From Bauldia sp. (GTDB lineage: Bacteria; Pseudomonadota; Alphaproteobacteria; Rhizobiales; Kaistiaceae), in contig JAGRKY010000802.1 in NCBI GenBank assembly GCA_020442095.1, positions 1-5,052 on the forward strand: a stretch of DNA of 5,052 bases, given 5' to 3'. Position numbers and translations under genes: made by a program. Shown here one piece after another: positions 1-5,052 of this stretch; position 1 is the stretch's first letter, and the number at the start of each line of letters is the position of its first letter. The notes below the pieces were generated by a model. It was not told the origin of the DNA. It did no database searches and was given only the letters and a program-made list of their open reading frames with translations.

Positions 1-1
1 G

Positions 2-376
2 CTGTCGCTGTCCTGCGCCGTGGCGAGCGGTGCGGCGGCGCTGGCGCTTGCCAATCATCTCATCGGCGGGGTGCAGTCGCTCTTCCTCCACGCGGCGATG
101 ATCTTCCTGCTCGCCTTCGGCACGCAAGGGGCGCTCGACGGCAGCACCGCCTATGTGGTGCGCTCGACGACCGACGCGGAGCGGCCCTATTGCATCTCCG
201 TCTCCAACCTGGTCGCGGGCGTGATCGGCATCGGCCTGGCGCTGGTCGCCGGGCTGATCGCGGAGGGGCCGGGCGTGATCGTGGCGATCGTCTTCATGGG
301 CGTGATCAACGCGGCGGGCGCAGTCTATTGCCTGCGGCTGCCGGACGTGACGCCCGGGGAGGGCACCGGCGCCTAG
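2..376 (+). CDS. C-terminal part of a probable major facilitator superfamily (MFS) transporter, 5' end outside the window
   Basis: About 124 codons are open from the left edge to a TAG at 374-376. The product is strongly hydrophobic, with about four membrane segments: ASGAAALALANHLIGG, SLFLHAAMIFLLAFG, NLVAGVIGIGLALVAGLIAE and VIVAIVFMGVINAAGAVY. A short charged tail (LPDVTPGEGTGA) follows. The stretch between the second and third segments (GSTAYVVRSTTDAERPYCISVSN) has the form of the cytoplasmic loop in many MFS carriers, where a (T/A)YxV…ERPxxIxVSN pattern precedes a glycine-rich helix. Assignment to MFS is by recalled pattern; the substrate cannot be told. A GTG at 20 is in frame but is probably internal, because the frame is open to the edge and a complete MFS protein has about 400 residues. 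The gene converges on the DUF4396 gene, and the two stop codons overlap. Confidence 0.7.
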   Translation: MSLSCAVASGAAALALANHLIGGVQSLFLHAAMIFLLAFGTQGALDGSTAYVVRSTTDAERPYCISVSNLVAGVIGIGLALVAGLIAEGPGVIVAIVFMGVINAAGAVYCLRLPDVTPGEGTGA

Positions 377-1236
377 CCGGAGAGGCCGCCGAAGGCCCAG
401 GCGATCAGCAGGCCGGCGGCGAGGACGGCGACGGAGACGAGCGCCATCACCGGGACCGGCGGGTGCGGGGCGGAGGGCTTCATGCTCGCCATGTCCATGC
501 CGGCCATCTTCATCCCGCCGCTACCGCTGCCCTCGTCCATCTTCATCCCGGCCATGTTCGCCATCGGCCCAGCGGGAGCGGATGCCGGACGGACGGTGGT
601 CATGCCGTGCTTGAGATGGTGGGCGACCAGCCACCAGTTCATCGGATAGGCGGCGACGAAGCCGATCATCAGCGCCACCGACATGCGGAACCAGAACAGC
701 GGCTGGAGCGGATCGTGGGCGGCGGCGACATCCTTCCAGGCGAGCATCGAGACGACGATCATGCCGCCCATCAGGCAGTTCATCGACAGGAACTCGGCCA
801 TGAAGGTCATCCGCAGCGACTTGCCGTAGTCGCCGCCTGCCATGTCGCGCATGAACAGCGCCTGGAAGATGGTCCAGCCGAAACCGAAGCCGAGGACATA
901 TTCGAGCGCGAGGTCGGCGATCATGGGCAGCATGATCACGGAGCCGATCACCGCGCCGACCAGGATGCCGATGCCATCGCCGGCAACGCAGTGCATGGTC
1001 GAGCCGAGGACCTGGCGCCAGCGCACCGAGACGTATTGCTCATGCATCCCGGGCAGAGGCTCGCGGCAGCCGAGGACATAGAGGAAGGCGCCGAAGGGGC
1101 CGGCATAGAGGGTGAAGAGGACGAAGCCCCACTTCATCACCACGCTTTCGGGCGTATTGCGGATATCGATCGTGACGAACAGGACCGACAGCGCCGTCAA
1201 CCCGAACCACAGCAGCATGACGCCGTCGATGATCAT
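373..1236 (-). CDS. DUF4396 family integral membrane protein with a Met-rich, possibly metal-binding segment
   Basis: The 287-residue product has about seven predicted membrane segments, near residues 4-23, 34-57, 85-104, 107-129, 149-166, 180-204 and 261-282. The match to DUF4396 rests on recalled family landmarks: a W-x-QV-x(4)-MHC-x-AG-D-x-GI block near residues 73-90, and an FWFRMxxALMIGFxxAYPMNWWLV block near 181-204, followed by AHHLKHGM. Between the last two helices, residues 225-252 hold nine methionines in 28 residues in MxM and MxxM spacing, the pattern of copper- or silver-binding loops. Metal handling is inference; the family's function is not established. The ATG at 1236 was chosen because it precedes the first helix and has a GGGG element six bases upstream. 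The frame stays open to 1554, but that extension translates the AT-rich intergenic island and is not protein-like. The gene is divergent from the RTX gene and convergent with the MFS gene. Confidence 0.85.
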   Translation of the reverse strand: MIIDGVMLLWFGLTALSVLFVTIDIRNTPESVVMKWGFVLFTLYAGPFGAFLYVLGCREPLPGMHEQYVSVRWRQVLGSTMHCVAGDGIGILVGAVIGSVIMLPMIADLALEYVLGFGFGWTIFQALFMRDMAGGDYGKSLRMTFMAEFLSMNCLMGGMIVVSMLAWKDVAAAHDPLQPLFWFRMSVALMIGFVAAYPMNWWLVAHHLKHGMTTVRPASAPAGPMANMAGMKMDEGSGSGGMKMAGMDMASMKPSAPHPPVPVMALVSVAVLAAGLLIAWAFGGLSG

Positions 1237-1310
1237 GATGGGCCCCGCGATTCCCCGGCTGATCGGTGCTGGAATGATAGCGGCTTTTTCTTCGCTGTCG
1301 CGGTCCGAAG

Positions 1311-1440
1311 AAAAATGTCTATGTTCGAAGTGTTCAAAACTATAATTTTGAACAACAATAAATATAATTCCAATGTACTGGCGCTGTTGTTGATTATTAT
1401 TACTATAATTACATAACATATAAATTGACTCTACTTTGGA
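1311..1440. promoter_or_regulatory. AT-rich island in the divergent intergenic region, probable control region
   Basis: The 298-bp gap between the divergent starts (1237-1534) contains no gene. Within it, 130 bp has 33 G+C bases (about 25%), against GC-rich flanks on both sides. It is rich in TpA steps and holds three perfect TATAAT hexamers on the plus strand, at 1341-1346, 1363-1368 and 1404-1409. None has a convincing -35 box at 16-18 bp, so no single promoter is assigned. A TTGACT at 1425-1430 could be a -35, but the matching -10 position (aatttc) is poor. In Hyphomicrobiales, AT-rich tracts with TpA steps are bound by the H-NS-like Ros/MucR zinc-finger regulators, which makes such control plausible here. 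That is inference. The rest of the gap (1441-1534) looks like the 5' leader of the RTX gene and has a weak 6-bp hairpin at 1463-1483. Confidence 0.5.
1331..1354. promoter_or_regulatory. 9-bp perfect palindrome, candidate operator with a third half-site
   Basis: TGTTCAAAA at 1331-1339 and TTTTGAACA at 1346-1354 form a perfect inverted repeat with a 6-bp centre (ctataa). A related element, TGTTCGAA at 1322-1329, lies exactly 9 bp upstream of the left arm in the same orientation, giving three TGTTC-type half-sites. The palindrome overlaps the TATAAT at 1341-1346, so a dimeric repressor bound here could block a promoter. The regulator is unknown. The direct repeat GTTC-N5-GTTC does not fit the alphaproteobacterial LexA box, which has seven spacer bases. 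Confidence 0.4.
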
Positions 1441-1518
1441 TATCGGGAATTTCTCGGGCGCCGGGCCGCAGGATGTCCGGCCCACGCCGCTCGCGGCTGA
1501 GAAAATTCTTCCGTTTTC

Positions 1519-1525
1519 AAAGGGA
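1519..1525 (+). promoter_or_regulatory. Ribosome binding site of the RTX protein gene
   Basis: AAAGGGA lies about nine bases before the ATG at 1535. It favours that ATG over the in-frame TTG at 1436, which sits at the end of the AT-rich island without a comparable purine tract. Confidence 0.55.
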
Positions 1526-1534
1526 TTGAGTCCG

Positions 1535-3676
1535 ATGGTTGCTTTCGCCGACACAAATGAAATCCAGGCTTCGGCCGGCGCACCGACGCTCTCGCTGACG
1601 CCCTACTACCCCTGGCTCGGCCAGGTGCTCTATGGCGACCAGGCCGACGACGCCATCTACCGGCTCGTTGATCTGAACGGCGACGGTGACGCGATGGACG
1701 CCGGCGAGCACGAGGTCTTCTTCGACGCAACCAACGCCAGCGGCCTCGTCGATCCGACCGGCAACATCTTCAACATCCACCAGGCGTCGGACGGCACGGT
1801 CTATGCCGGCGACGGCGATACCGACACGGTGTATCGGCTCCGCGACCTGAACGGCGACGGCGACGCCAATGATGCGGGCGAGGCGAATGTCTGGTTCTCG
1901 GCAGCGAATCTCGAGGGCCATCCGCTGGTCACGCCGAACGGAATCGCCGAGGGGCCGAATGGCGCGATCTATATCGTCAATGCCGGAGTCACCTCGACTC
2001 CCCAGGACGCCATCTATCGCACGGTCGACCTGAACGGGGACGGCGACGCCAACGACTTCGGGGAGTCGGCGGTGTGGCTCGACCTTCAAATGGTCAACGC
2101 CACCTCCTCGGCCTTCGATTTGTCGTTCATCGGCAACGTCGCCTACCTGACCGACACCAACGGCGGCGCGCCCGACACCGTCTACAGGATCGAGGACGTC
2201 AACGGCAACAACGTCATCGACGACGGCGAGGCGACGATCTTCATATCCGGCGATCAGGATTACGGCGCCCCGATCGACATCGCCAGCGCGGCCCAGGACG
2301 ACAGTATCCTCACCTTCACCTGGATCGCCAATGAGAGCGACCCGTCTCGCGTCTACCGGCTCACCGACCTCGACGGAAGCGGCTCGATCGACGATCCATC
2401 GGAGGCGGTGGAAGTGTGGAACTGGGATCAGATGCCGGAAGGATTCAACACCTTCTCCGGCTTCTCCATCACCGCGCTGGCCAATGGCGACGTTGTTATC
2501 GCGTCGAACGGCGACGCGAGCGAGAAGAACGTCGTGCGGCTTTCGGATCTCAACGCCGACGGCGACTACATGGATGCCGGCGAGACCGTGCTCGTCCTCT
2601 CCAACCTGCTCGACCCAACGACCGCTGCGCGTCCGCGGGCGCTGGCCGCCTACGACGACGGCCTGTCGCTGCCGCATCCGCTGGTCCATGTCGCGGGCGG
2701 GCAGGCGGTCGCCTTTGCCGCCGACATCGCCGTGGCCGATGCCGATTCGGCGTGGCTGTCCGGGGCACGGGTGCAGATCGTCGACGGGCTCGATGCAGCC
2801 GACCTGCTGGAAGTCAGCCTGCCGGACGGCTCGTCCATCATCGCGAGCTACGACAGCGCCACCGGCATCCTCACCCTCAGCGGACTCGGCACGACGGCCG
2901 AATACCAGGCGGCGCTCCGCTCGCTCACCTTCGAGACGCAGAGCGACACCCCAAGCGAAGCGCTGCGGCACATCGAGATCGTGGTCTTCGACGAACGCGG
3001 CGAAGCGGGGGCAAGCGGCAAAGTGGCGACGACGGTGGCAGTCGAAACCGGCCCGTCGGAGCCCGAGGTCGTCACCGGCGGAACAGACGACACGGACGAC
3101 TCGGTGGTCGGCGGCAATGCGGCCGACACGCTTTTCGGCCAGGGCGGCGACGATATCCTGGTCGGGAAGAAGGGCGCCGACGCCCTCTATGGTGGCGCTG
3201 GCGACGATACGCTGAGGGGCGGCCGCGGTGACGATGTGTTGTTCGGGAGCGACGGCAACGACCTGCTACACGGCGGGCGCGGCCGGGATTACCTCGACGG
3301 CGGCTCGGGGGACGACATCCTGCGGGGCGGGCGCGGCAAGGACCATCTCGATGGCGGAGCGGGAGATGACGTGCTCCGTGGTGGCCGCGGCGACGACACG
3401 CTGATCGGCGGACCGGGCGACGACATCCTGAAGGGCGGGAAGGGGAAAGACACCTTCGTCTTCACCGGCCTGTCGGACAGCGACACGATCCTCGACTACG
3501 AGATCGGCGTGGACGGGATCGTCTTCGAGGACGTGACGCTCGACGGCGAGGCCATCGCCAGTCTCGACGACGCCCAGGGAGCCGCCGAAAACGTCAGCGC
3601 CGGCGTCCTGTTCAGCTTCGATAATGGGGCGAAGCTCGTGCTCTCCGACTACACCATCGGCGAACTCTACGCCTGA
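1535..3676 (+). CDS. Secreted RTX calcium-binding protein with an N-terminal EF-hand-loop propeller and a C-terminal type I secretion region
   Basis: The product has 713 residues and no Sec signal peptide, as expected for a type I secretion substrate. Residues ~38-373 carry six repeats of 56-61 residues. Each has a (V/Y)YR-x(2)-DLNGDGDxxDxGE-like loop (Asp at 46, 104, 165, 221, 278 and 338), followed by a hydrophobic strand (e.g. VWF, VWL, TIFI, VLVL) and a DG-x-(V/I)-Y/V strand. This resembles six propeller blades with calcium loops. Residues ~379-507 resemble cadherin-like repeats of large adhesins (VADADSAWLSGARVQI, then ASYDSATGILTLSG and YQAALRSLTF). Residues 526-642 are thirteen RTX nonapeptides (GGxGxDxLx), known to fold into a β-roll when bound to Ca2+ outside the cell. 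The tail (DTFVF, SDTILDYEIGVDGIVFEDV, ending LSDYTIGELYA) has the usual form of an RTX C-terminus and probably carries the secretion signal. No protease or lipase motif was found. A surface, matrix or adhesion role is inference. No HlyB/HlyD/TolC-like genes are adjacent. Confidence 0.9.
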   Translation: MVAFADTNEIQASAGAPTLSLTPYYPWLGQVLYGDQADDAIYRLVDLNGDGDAMDAGEHEVFFDATNASGLVDPTGNIFNIHQASDGTVYAGDGDTDTVYRLRDLNGDGDANDAGEANVWFSAANLEGHPLVTPNGIAEGPNGAIYIVNAGVTSTPQDAIYRTVDLNGDGDANDFGESAVWLDLQMVNATSSAFDLSFIGNVAYLTDTNGGAPDTVYRIEDVNGNNVIDDGEATIFISGDQDYGAPIDIASAAQDDSILTFTWIANESDPSRVYRLTDLDGSGSIDDPSEAVEVWNWDQMPEGFNTFSGFSITALANGDVVIASNGDASEKNVVRLSDLNADGDYMDAGETVLVLSNLLDPTTAARPRALAAYDDGLSLPHPLVHVAGGQAVAFAADIAVADADSAWLSGARVQIVDGLDAADLLEVSLPDGSSIIASYDSATGILTLSGLGTTAEYQAALRSLTFETQSDTPSEALRHIEIVVFDERGEAGASGKVATTVAVETGPSEPEVVTGGTDDTDDSVVGGNAADTLFGQGGDDILVGKKGADALYGGAGDDTLRGGRGDDVLFGSDGNDLLHGGRGRDYLDGGSGDDILRGGRGKDHLDGGAGDDVLRGGRGDDTLIGGPGDDILKGGKGKDTFVFTGLSDSDTILDYEIGVDGIVFEDVTLDGEAIASLDDAQGAAENVSAGVLFSFDNGAKLVLSDYTIGELYA
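1646..2653 (+). repeat. Six protein-level repeats with EF-hand-like loops inside the RTX gene
   Basis: Acidic loops are encoded at 1670-1708, 1844-1882, 2027-2065, 2195-2230, 2366-2404 and 2546-2584. Successive loop starts are 58, 61, 56, 57 and 60 codons apart. Loops 1, 2, 3 and 6 are DLN(G/A)DGDxxDxGE (13 residues). Loop 4, DVNGNNVIDDGE, has the canonical 12-residue EF spacing with Glu at 12. Loop 5 (DLDGSGSIDDPSE) is the most diverged. Loops 2 and 3 are nearly identical in DNA over their first 26 bases, which suggests fairly recent duplication or gene conversion. A six-bladed propeller is inferred from repeat number and length. Confidence 0.7.
3110..3460 (+). repeat. Thirteen tandem RTX nonapeptide repeats (27-bp units)
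   Basis: Thirteen contiguous 9-residue units with no insertion run from GGNAADTLF to GGKGKDTFV. Most keep Gly at positions 1, 2 and 4, Asp at 6 and an aliphatic residue at 8. The first three (GGNAADTLF, GQGGDDILV, GKKGADALY) are the most degenerate, as is common at the edge of an RTX block. The last ten pair into an 18-residue super-repeat in which the second member usually carries Arg or Lys at position 3. Confidence 0.92.
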
Positions 3677-3683
3677 CGACAGA

Positions 3684-3708
3684 GAAGGCCGGCGACGCGC
3701 CGGCCTTC
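3684..3708 (+). terminator. Strong hairpin just after the RTX stop codon, probable terminator
   Basis: GAAGGCCGGCG at 3684-3694 and CGCCGGCCTTC at 3698-3708 form a perfect 11-bp stem with a 3-base loop, starting seven bases after the TGA at 3674-3676. No T-tract follows (cgctcccgg), so it may be a non-canonical terminator or a 3'-end stabiliser. Its position suggests that the downstream exported protein gene is mostly transcribed separately. Confidence 0.6.
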
Positions 3709-3758
3709 CGCTCCCGGTCATCGGAAGCCGCTCGCCAAGGTCATCGCGATCGGTCATA

Positions 3759-3779
3759 GTGCCGCGCATGATGCGGCAC
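3759..3779 (+). other. Hairpin covering the start codon of the exported protein gene
   Basis: GTGCCGC at 3759-3765 and GCGGCAC at 3773-3779 form a perfect 7-bp stem. The 7-base loop contains the ATG at 3768, and a second ATG begins at 3771. The region before it, 3716-3757, has three GGTCAT copies (3716, 3739, 3752) and no clear Shine-Dalgarno sequence. The structure could limit translation initiation, or it may be chance in GC-rich DNA. Confidence 0.35.
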
Positions 3780-4310
3780 CAATCCGGCCCCGCCCGGACG
3801 GCTTCGCGGATCCTGCCTTTGCTGTGTCTGGCTGCGCTGGCGTCGATGGCGACCCCGGCGTCGGCCGCCGTGGTGTTCCAGGTCGAGAGCAACCAATGGA
3901 CGGTGCTCTCCCTGACCCGCTCCTGCCTGGCGATCAACCGGCCGCCCAACGAATACAACGCGGCGCCGTTCAACGCGCTCCAGTTTCGCGCGACGTCAGA
4001 GGGCGACGTCTTCCTGGATGTCCAGTACTGGCCGCTCTATTTCGTCGCCGGCGAGGCCTATACGATGAGGCTCGCGATCGACCGCGGCAAGCAGGTCGCG
4101 GTTCCGGCGGCATCGCCGCCAGGGGTCGATTTCTCCGTGAGCTCGCAAGCGCCGTTGAGCGACGACCTGCTGGCGGAACTCGGCGGCGGCGAGGTGCTGT
4201 CTGTGCGGGTCGACGGCACGCCGCAGGCCCTGACCTTCGAGATCGGCGACCTGCGTTCGGTGCTGCCGACGCTTCATGTTTGCGCGGGGCTTCTCGAACC
4301 CGCGGACTGA
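3768..4310 (+). CDS. Exported protein of unrecognised family, with a Sec signal peptide
   Basis: The product has 180 residues. The N-terminus is a clear Sec signal: a basic stretch (MMRHQSGPARTASR), a hydrophobic core (ILPLLCLAALASMA) and a TPASA-A cleavage site after residue 33. The mature part has about 147 residues, no further membrane helix and two cysteines, Cys53 and Cys172, near its ends, which could form a periplasmic disulfide. Recognisable blocks are WTVLSLTRSCLAINRPPNEYN near 44-64, PFNALQF near 67-73, and a C-terminal LTFEIGDLRSVLPTLHVCAGL. The fold looks rich in β-strands. I cannot name the family. Cys20 is not a lipobox because the preceding residues are PLL. The ATG at 3768 was chosen for the signal peptide; a GTG at 3759 is also in frame and no good ribosome binding site separates them. 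Codon use matches the neighbouring genes. It lies 91 bp after the RTX gene, beyond a terminator-like hairpin. Confidence 0.75.
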   Translation: MMRHQSGPARTASRILPLLCLAALASMATPASAAVVFQVESNQWTVLSLTRSCLAINRPPNEYNAAPFNALQFRATSEGDVFLDVQYWPLYFVAGEAYTMRLAIDRGKQVAVPAASPPGVDFSVSSQAPLSDDLLAELGGGEVLSVRVDGTPQALTFEIGDLRSVLPTLHVCAGLLEPAD

Positions 4311-4347
4311 GCGACGGCCTCCTGACAGAAAGCTGTCAGGAAGTCGC
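4311..4347 (+). terminator. Two-part hairpin directly after the exported protein gene, candidate terminator
   Basis: An inner 9-bp stem, TCCTGACAG (4320-4328) with CTGTCAGGA (4333-4341), has an AAAG loop. An outer 5-bp stem (GCGAC 4311-4315, GTCGC 4343-4347) encloses it across an asymmetric internal loop. It begins at the base after the TGA. There is no T-tract. It separates this gene from uvrB. Confidence 0.5.
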
Positions 4348-4405
4348 ATGAGGGATGGCGCGGTCGGGCCTCGCCTTTGGCCGAGTCATCGCCCATATTC
4401 AGGCC

Positions 4406-5052
4406 ATGCCACCCAGGAAGACATCCGGATTCGCCGAGGCGCCGCAGAAGCCTCTCAAAGAGGCGCGGAGCGCCGACGGCGCGACAGGGAAAGAGAAGGC
4501 CCTGCGCACTGCCCGTGGCACGTCGATGGGCGGGCAGGGGACGGCGCGCGAGCGCGCCGCGGCGGGCCTGAACCCGCTGCCCGGGATCGACATGACGCTT
4601 GAGGAGGCGGAGGCCTTCCTCGGCGCGAGCAAGCCGAAGCCGCCAAAGGCACGCGCGCCCGGCGGCGGCGCGGGGAGCCGGCAACTGGAGCCGCTGCCGG
4701 CCGGGGCGGTGACCGCGACGGTCGAGGCGCTGTCGAGCCTGATCGAGAGCGGGCGGCCGGAATTCCGCGACAAGACCTGGGCGCCGCACCGGCCGCCGCG
4801 GCCGGAGAAATCCGAGGGCGGGGTGCCGCTCCGCATCATCTCCGACTTCGAGCCGAAGGGCGACCAGCCGCAGGCGATCGAGGAGCTGGTGGCGGGCGTC
4901 CGGTCGGCGGAGCGCGACCAGGTGCTGCTCGGCGTCACCGGCTCGGGCAAGACCATCACCATGGCCAAGGTCATCGAGGCCACCCAGCGCCCGGCGCTCA
5001 TCCTGGCGCCGAACAAGACCCTGGCGGCCCAGCTCTATGGCGAGTTCAAGAG
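4406..5052 (+). CDS. uvrB: UvrABC excision repair subunit B (UvrB), N-terminal 215 residues, 3' end outside the window
   Basis: UvrB is the helicase-like damage-verification subunit of nucleotide excision repair. It is loaded by UvrA and then recruits UvrC to cut the strand. The core starts near residue 143 with [20 protein letters not shown]. The Walker A motif GVTGSGKT follows at 176-183, then [23 protein letters not shown], an almost invariant UvrB block. Before the core are about 140 extra residues compared with E. coli UvrB. They are basic and low in complexity ([15 protein letters not shown]), with ordered blocks [17 protein letters not shown] near 56-72, [15 protein letters not shown] near 102-116 and [10 protein letters not shown] near 135-144, as I recall from rhizobial UvrB. 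The ATG at 4406 gives a product starting [14 protein letters not shown], which fits that group. Its ribosome binding site is weak (AGG two bases upstream), and an in-frame ATG at 4355 would add 17 residues. No LexA box was seen upstream. The frame is open to the window edge. Confidence 0.95.
   Translation, partial: MPPRKTSGFAEAPQKPLKEARSADGATGKEKALRTARGTSMGGQGTARERAAAGLNPLPGIDMTLEEAEAFLGASKPKPPKARAPGGGAGSRQLEPLPAGAVTATVEALSSLIESGRPEFRDKTWAPHRPPRPEKSEGGVPLRIISDFEPKGDQPQAIEELVAGVRSAERDQVLLGVTGSGKTITMAKVIEATQRPALILAPNKTLAAQLYGEFK

Noticed and set aside
1323..1335. GTTC direct repeat as an alphaproteobacterial LexA (SOS) box
   Set aside because: The spacer is five bases, not the seven expected, and the site is not near uvrB.
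190..1416. 408-codon plus-strand open frame across the MFS end and the DUF4396 gene
   Set aside because: His/Arg/Asp/Gly-rich composition with no domain; it is the shadow of the DUF4396 gene, which has clear membrane helices and family motifs.
1436..1534. TTG start at 1436 for the RTX protein
   Set aside because: The added 33 residues resemble no domain, and AAAGGGA is well placed for the ATG at 1535.
1237..1554. Extension of the DUF4396 protein to an upstream ATG at 1554
   Set aside because: The added residues translate the AT-rich intergenic island (Asn/Gln/Ile-rich) and overlap the RTX start; the ATG at 1236 fits the first helix.
1517..2971. Long minus-strand open frame (484 codons) opposite the RTX gene
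   Set aside because: It is the GC-rich antisense shadow of the repeated RTX gene. Its product is a Val/Asp/Arg-rich mirror of the repeats with no recognisable domain.
3110..3460. Regular 27-bp DNA repeat as a possible CRISPR-like array
   Set aside because: The repeats are contiguous, in frame and encode RTX nonapeptides; there are no spacers.
3768..3830. Exported protein as a lipoprotein via Cys20
   Set aside because: The residues before Cys20 are PLL, which does not fit a lipobox; a good ASA-A signal peptidase I site follows.
3266..3973. Minus-strand open frame spanning the RTX 3' end and the exported protein gene
   Set aside because: It crosses two well-supported plus-strand genes and the terminator-like hairpin, and its repeats mirror the RTX repeats.
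4399..5016. 205-codon minus-strand open frame opposite uvrB, and the overlapping 4274-4789 frame
   Set aside because: Ser/Arg/Pro/Ala-rich shadows of the clearly recognised UvrB reading frame.

Overview
The window is GC-rich apart from one short AT-rich island. It most likely comes from an alphaproteobacterial chromosome, probably Hyphomicrobiales (Rhizobiales). The best taxonomic clue is the right-hand gene, a uvrB with a long low-complexity N-terminal extension (a GFAEAPQ-like start, then [22 protein letters not shown] and KSEGG blocks before the core). I recognise that arrangement from rhizobial UvrB. This placement rests on recalled family features, not on a search.

Layout from left to right: (1) the 3' end of a probable MFS-type membrane transporter, plus strand, ending at 376; (2) a convergent minus-strand gene for a DUF4396 membrane protein with a Met-rich stretch, 1236 to 373, whose stop codon shares a CTAG with the MFS stop; (3) a divergent intergenic region, 1237-1534, holding a 130-bp island of about 25% GC with a 9-bp palindrome and three TATAAT hexamers; (4) a plus-strand gene for a 713-residue secreted RTX protein, 1535-3676; (5) a strong hairpin; (6) a 180-residue exported protein of unrecognised family, 3768-4310; (7) another hairpin; (8) the 5' part of uvrB from 4406 to the window edge.

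The most unusual item is the RTX protein. Its N-terminal half has six repeats of 56-61 residues, each with an EF-hand-like acidic loop (DLNGDGDxxDxGE type), suggesting a six-bladed, calcium-loaded propeller. A cadherin-like segment follows, then thirteen uninterrupted RTX nonapeptides and a C-terminal type I secretion region. It has no Sec signal peptide, and no type I transporter genes lie in the window.

The genes do not form one obvious pathway. The RTX gene and the DUF4396 gene share an unusual divergent control region. The exported protein lies downstream of the RTX gene but is separated by a terminator-like hairpin. uvrB appears to be a housekeeping DNA-repair gene. No RNA genes, insertion sequences or CRISPR arrays were seen.
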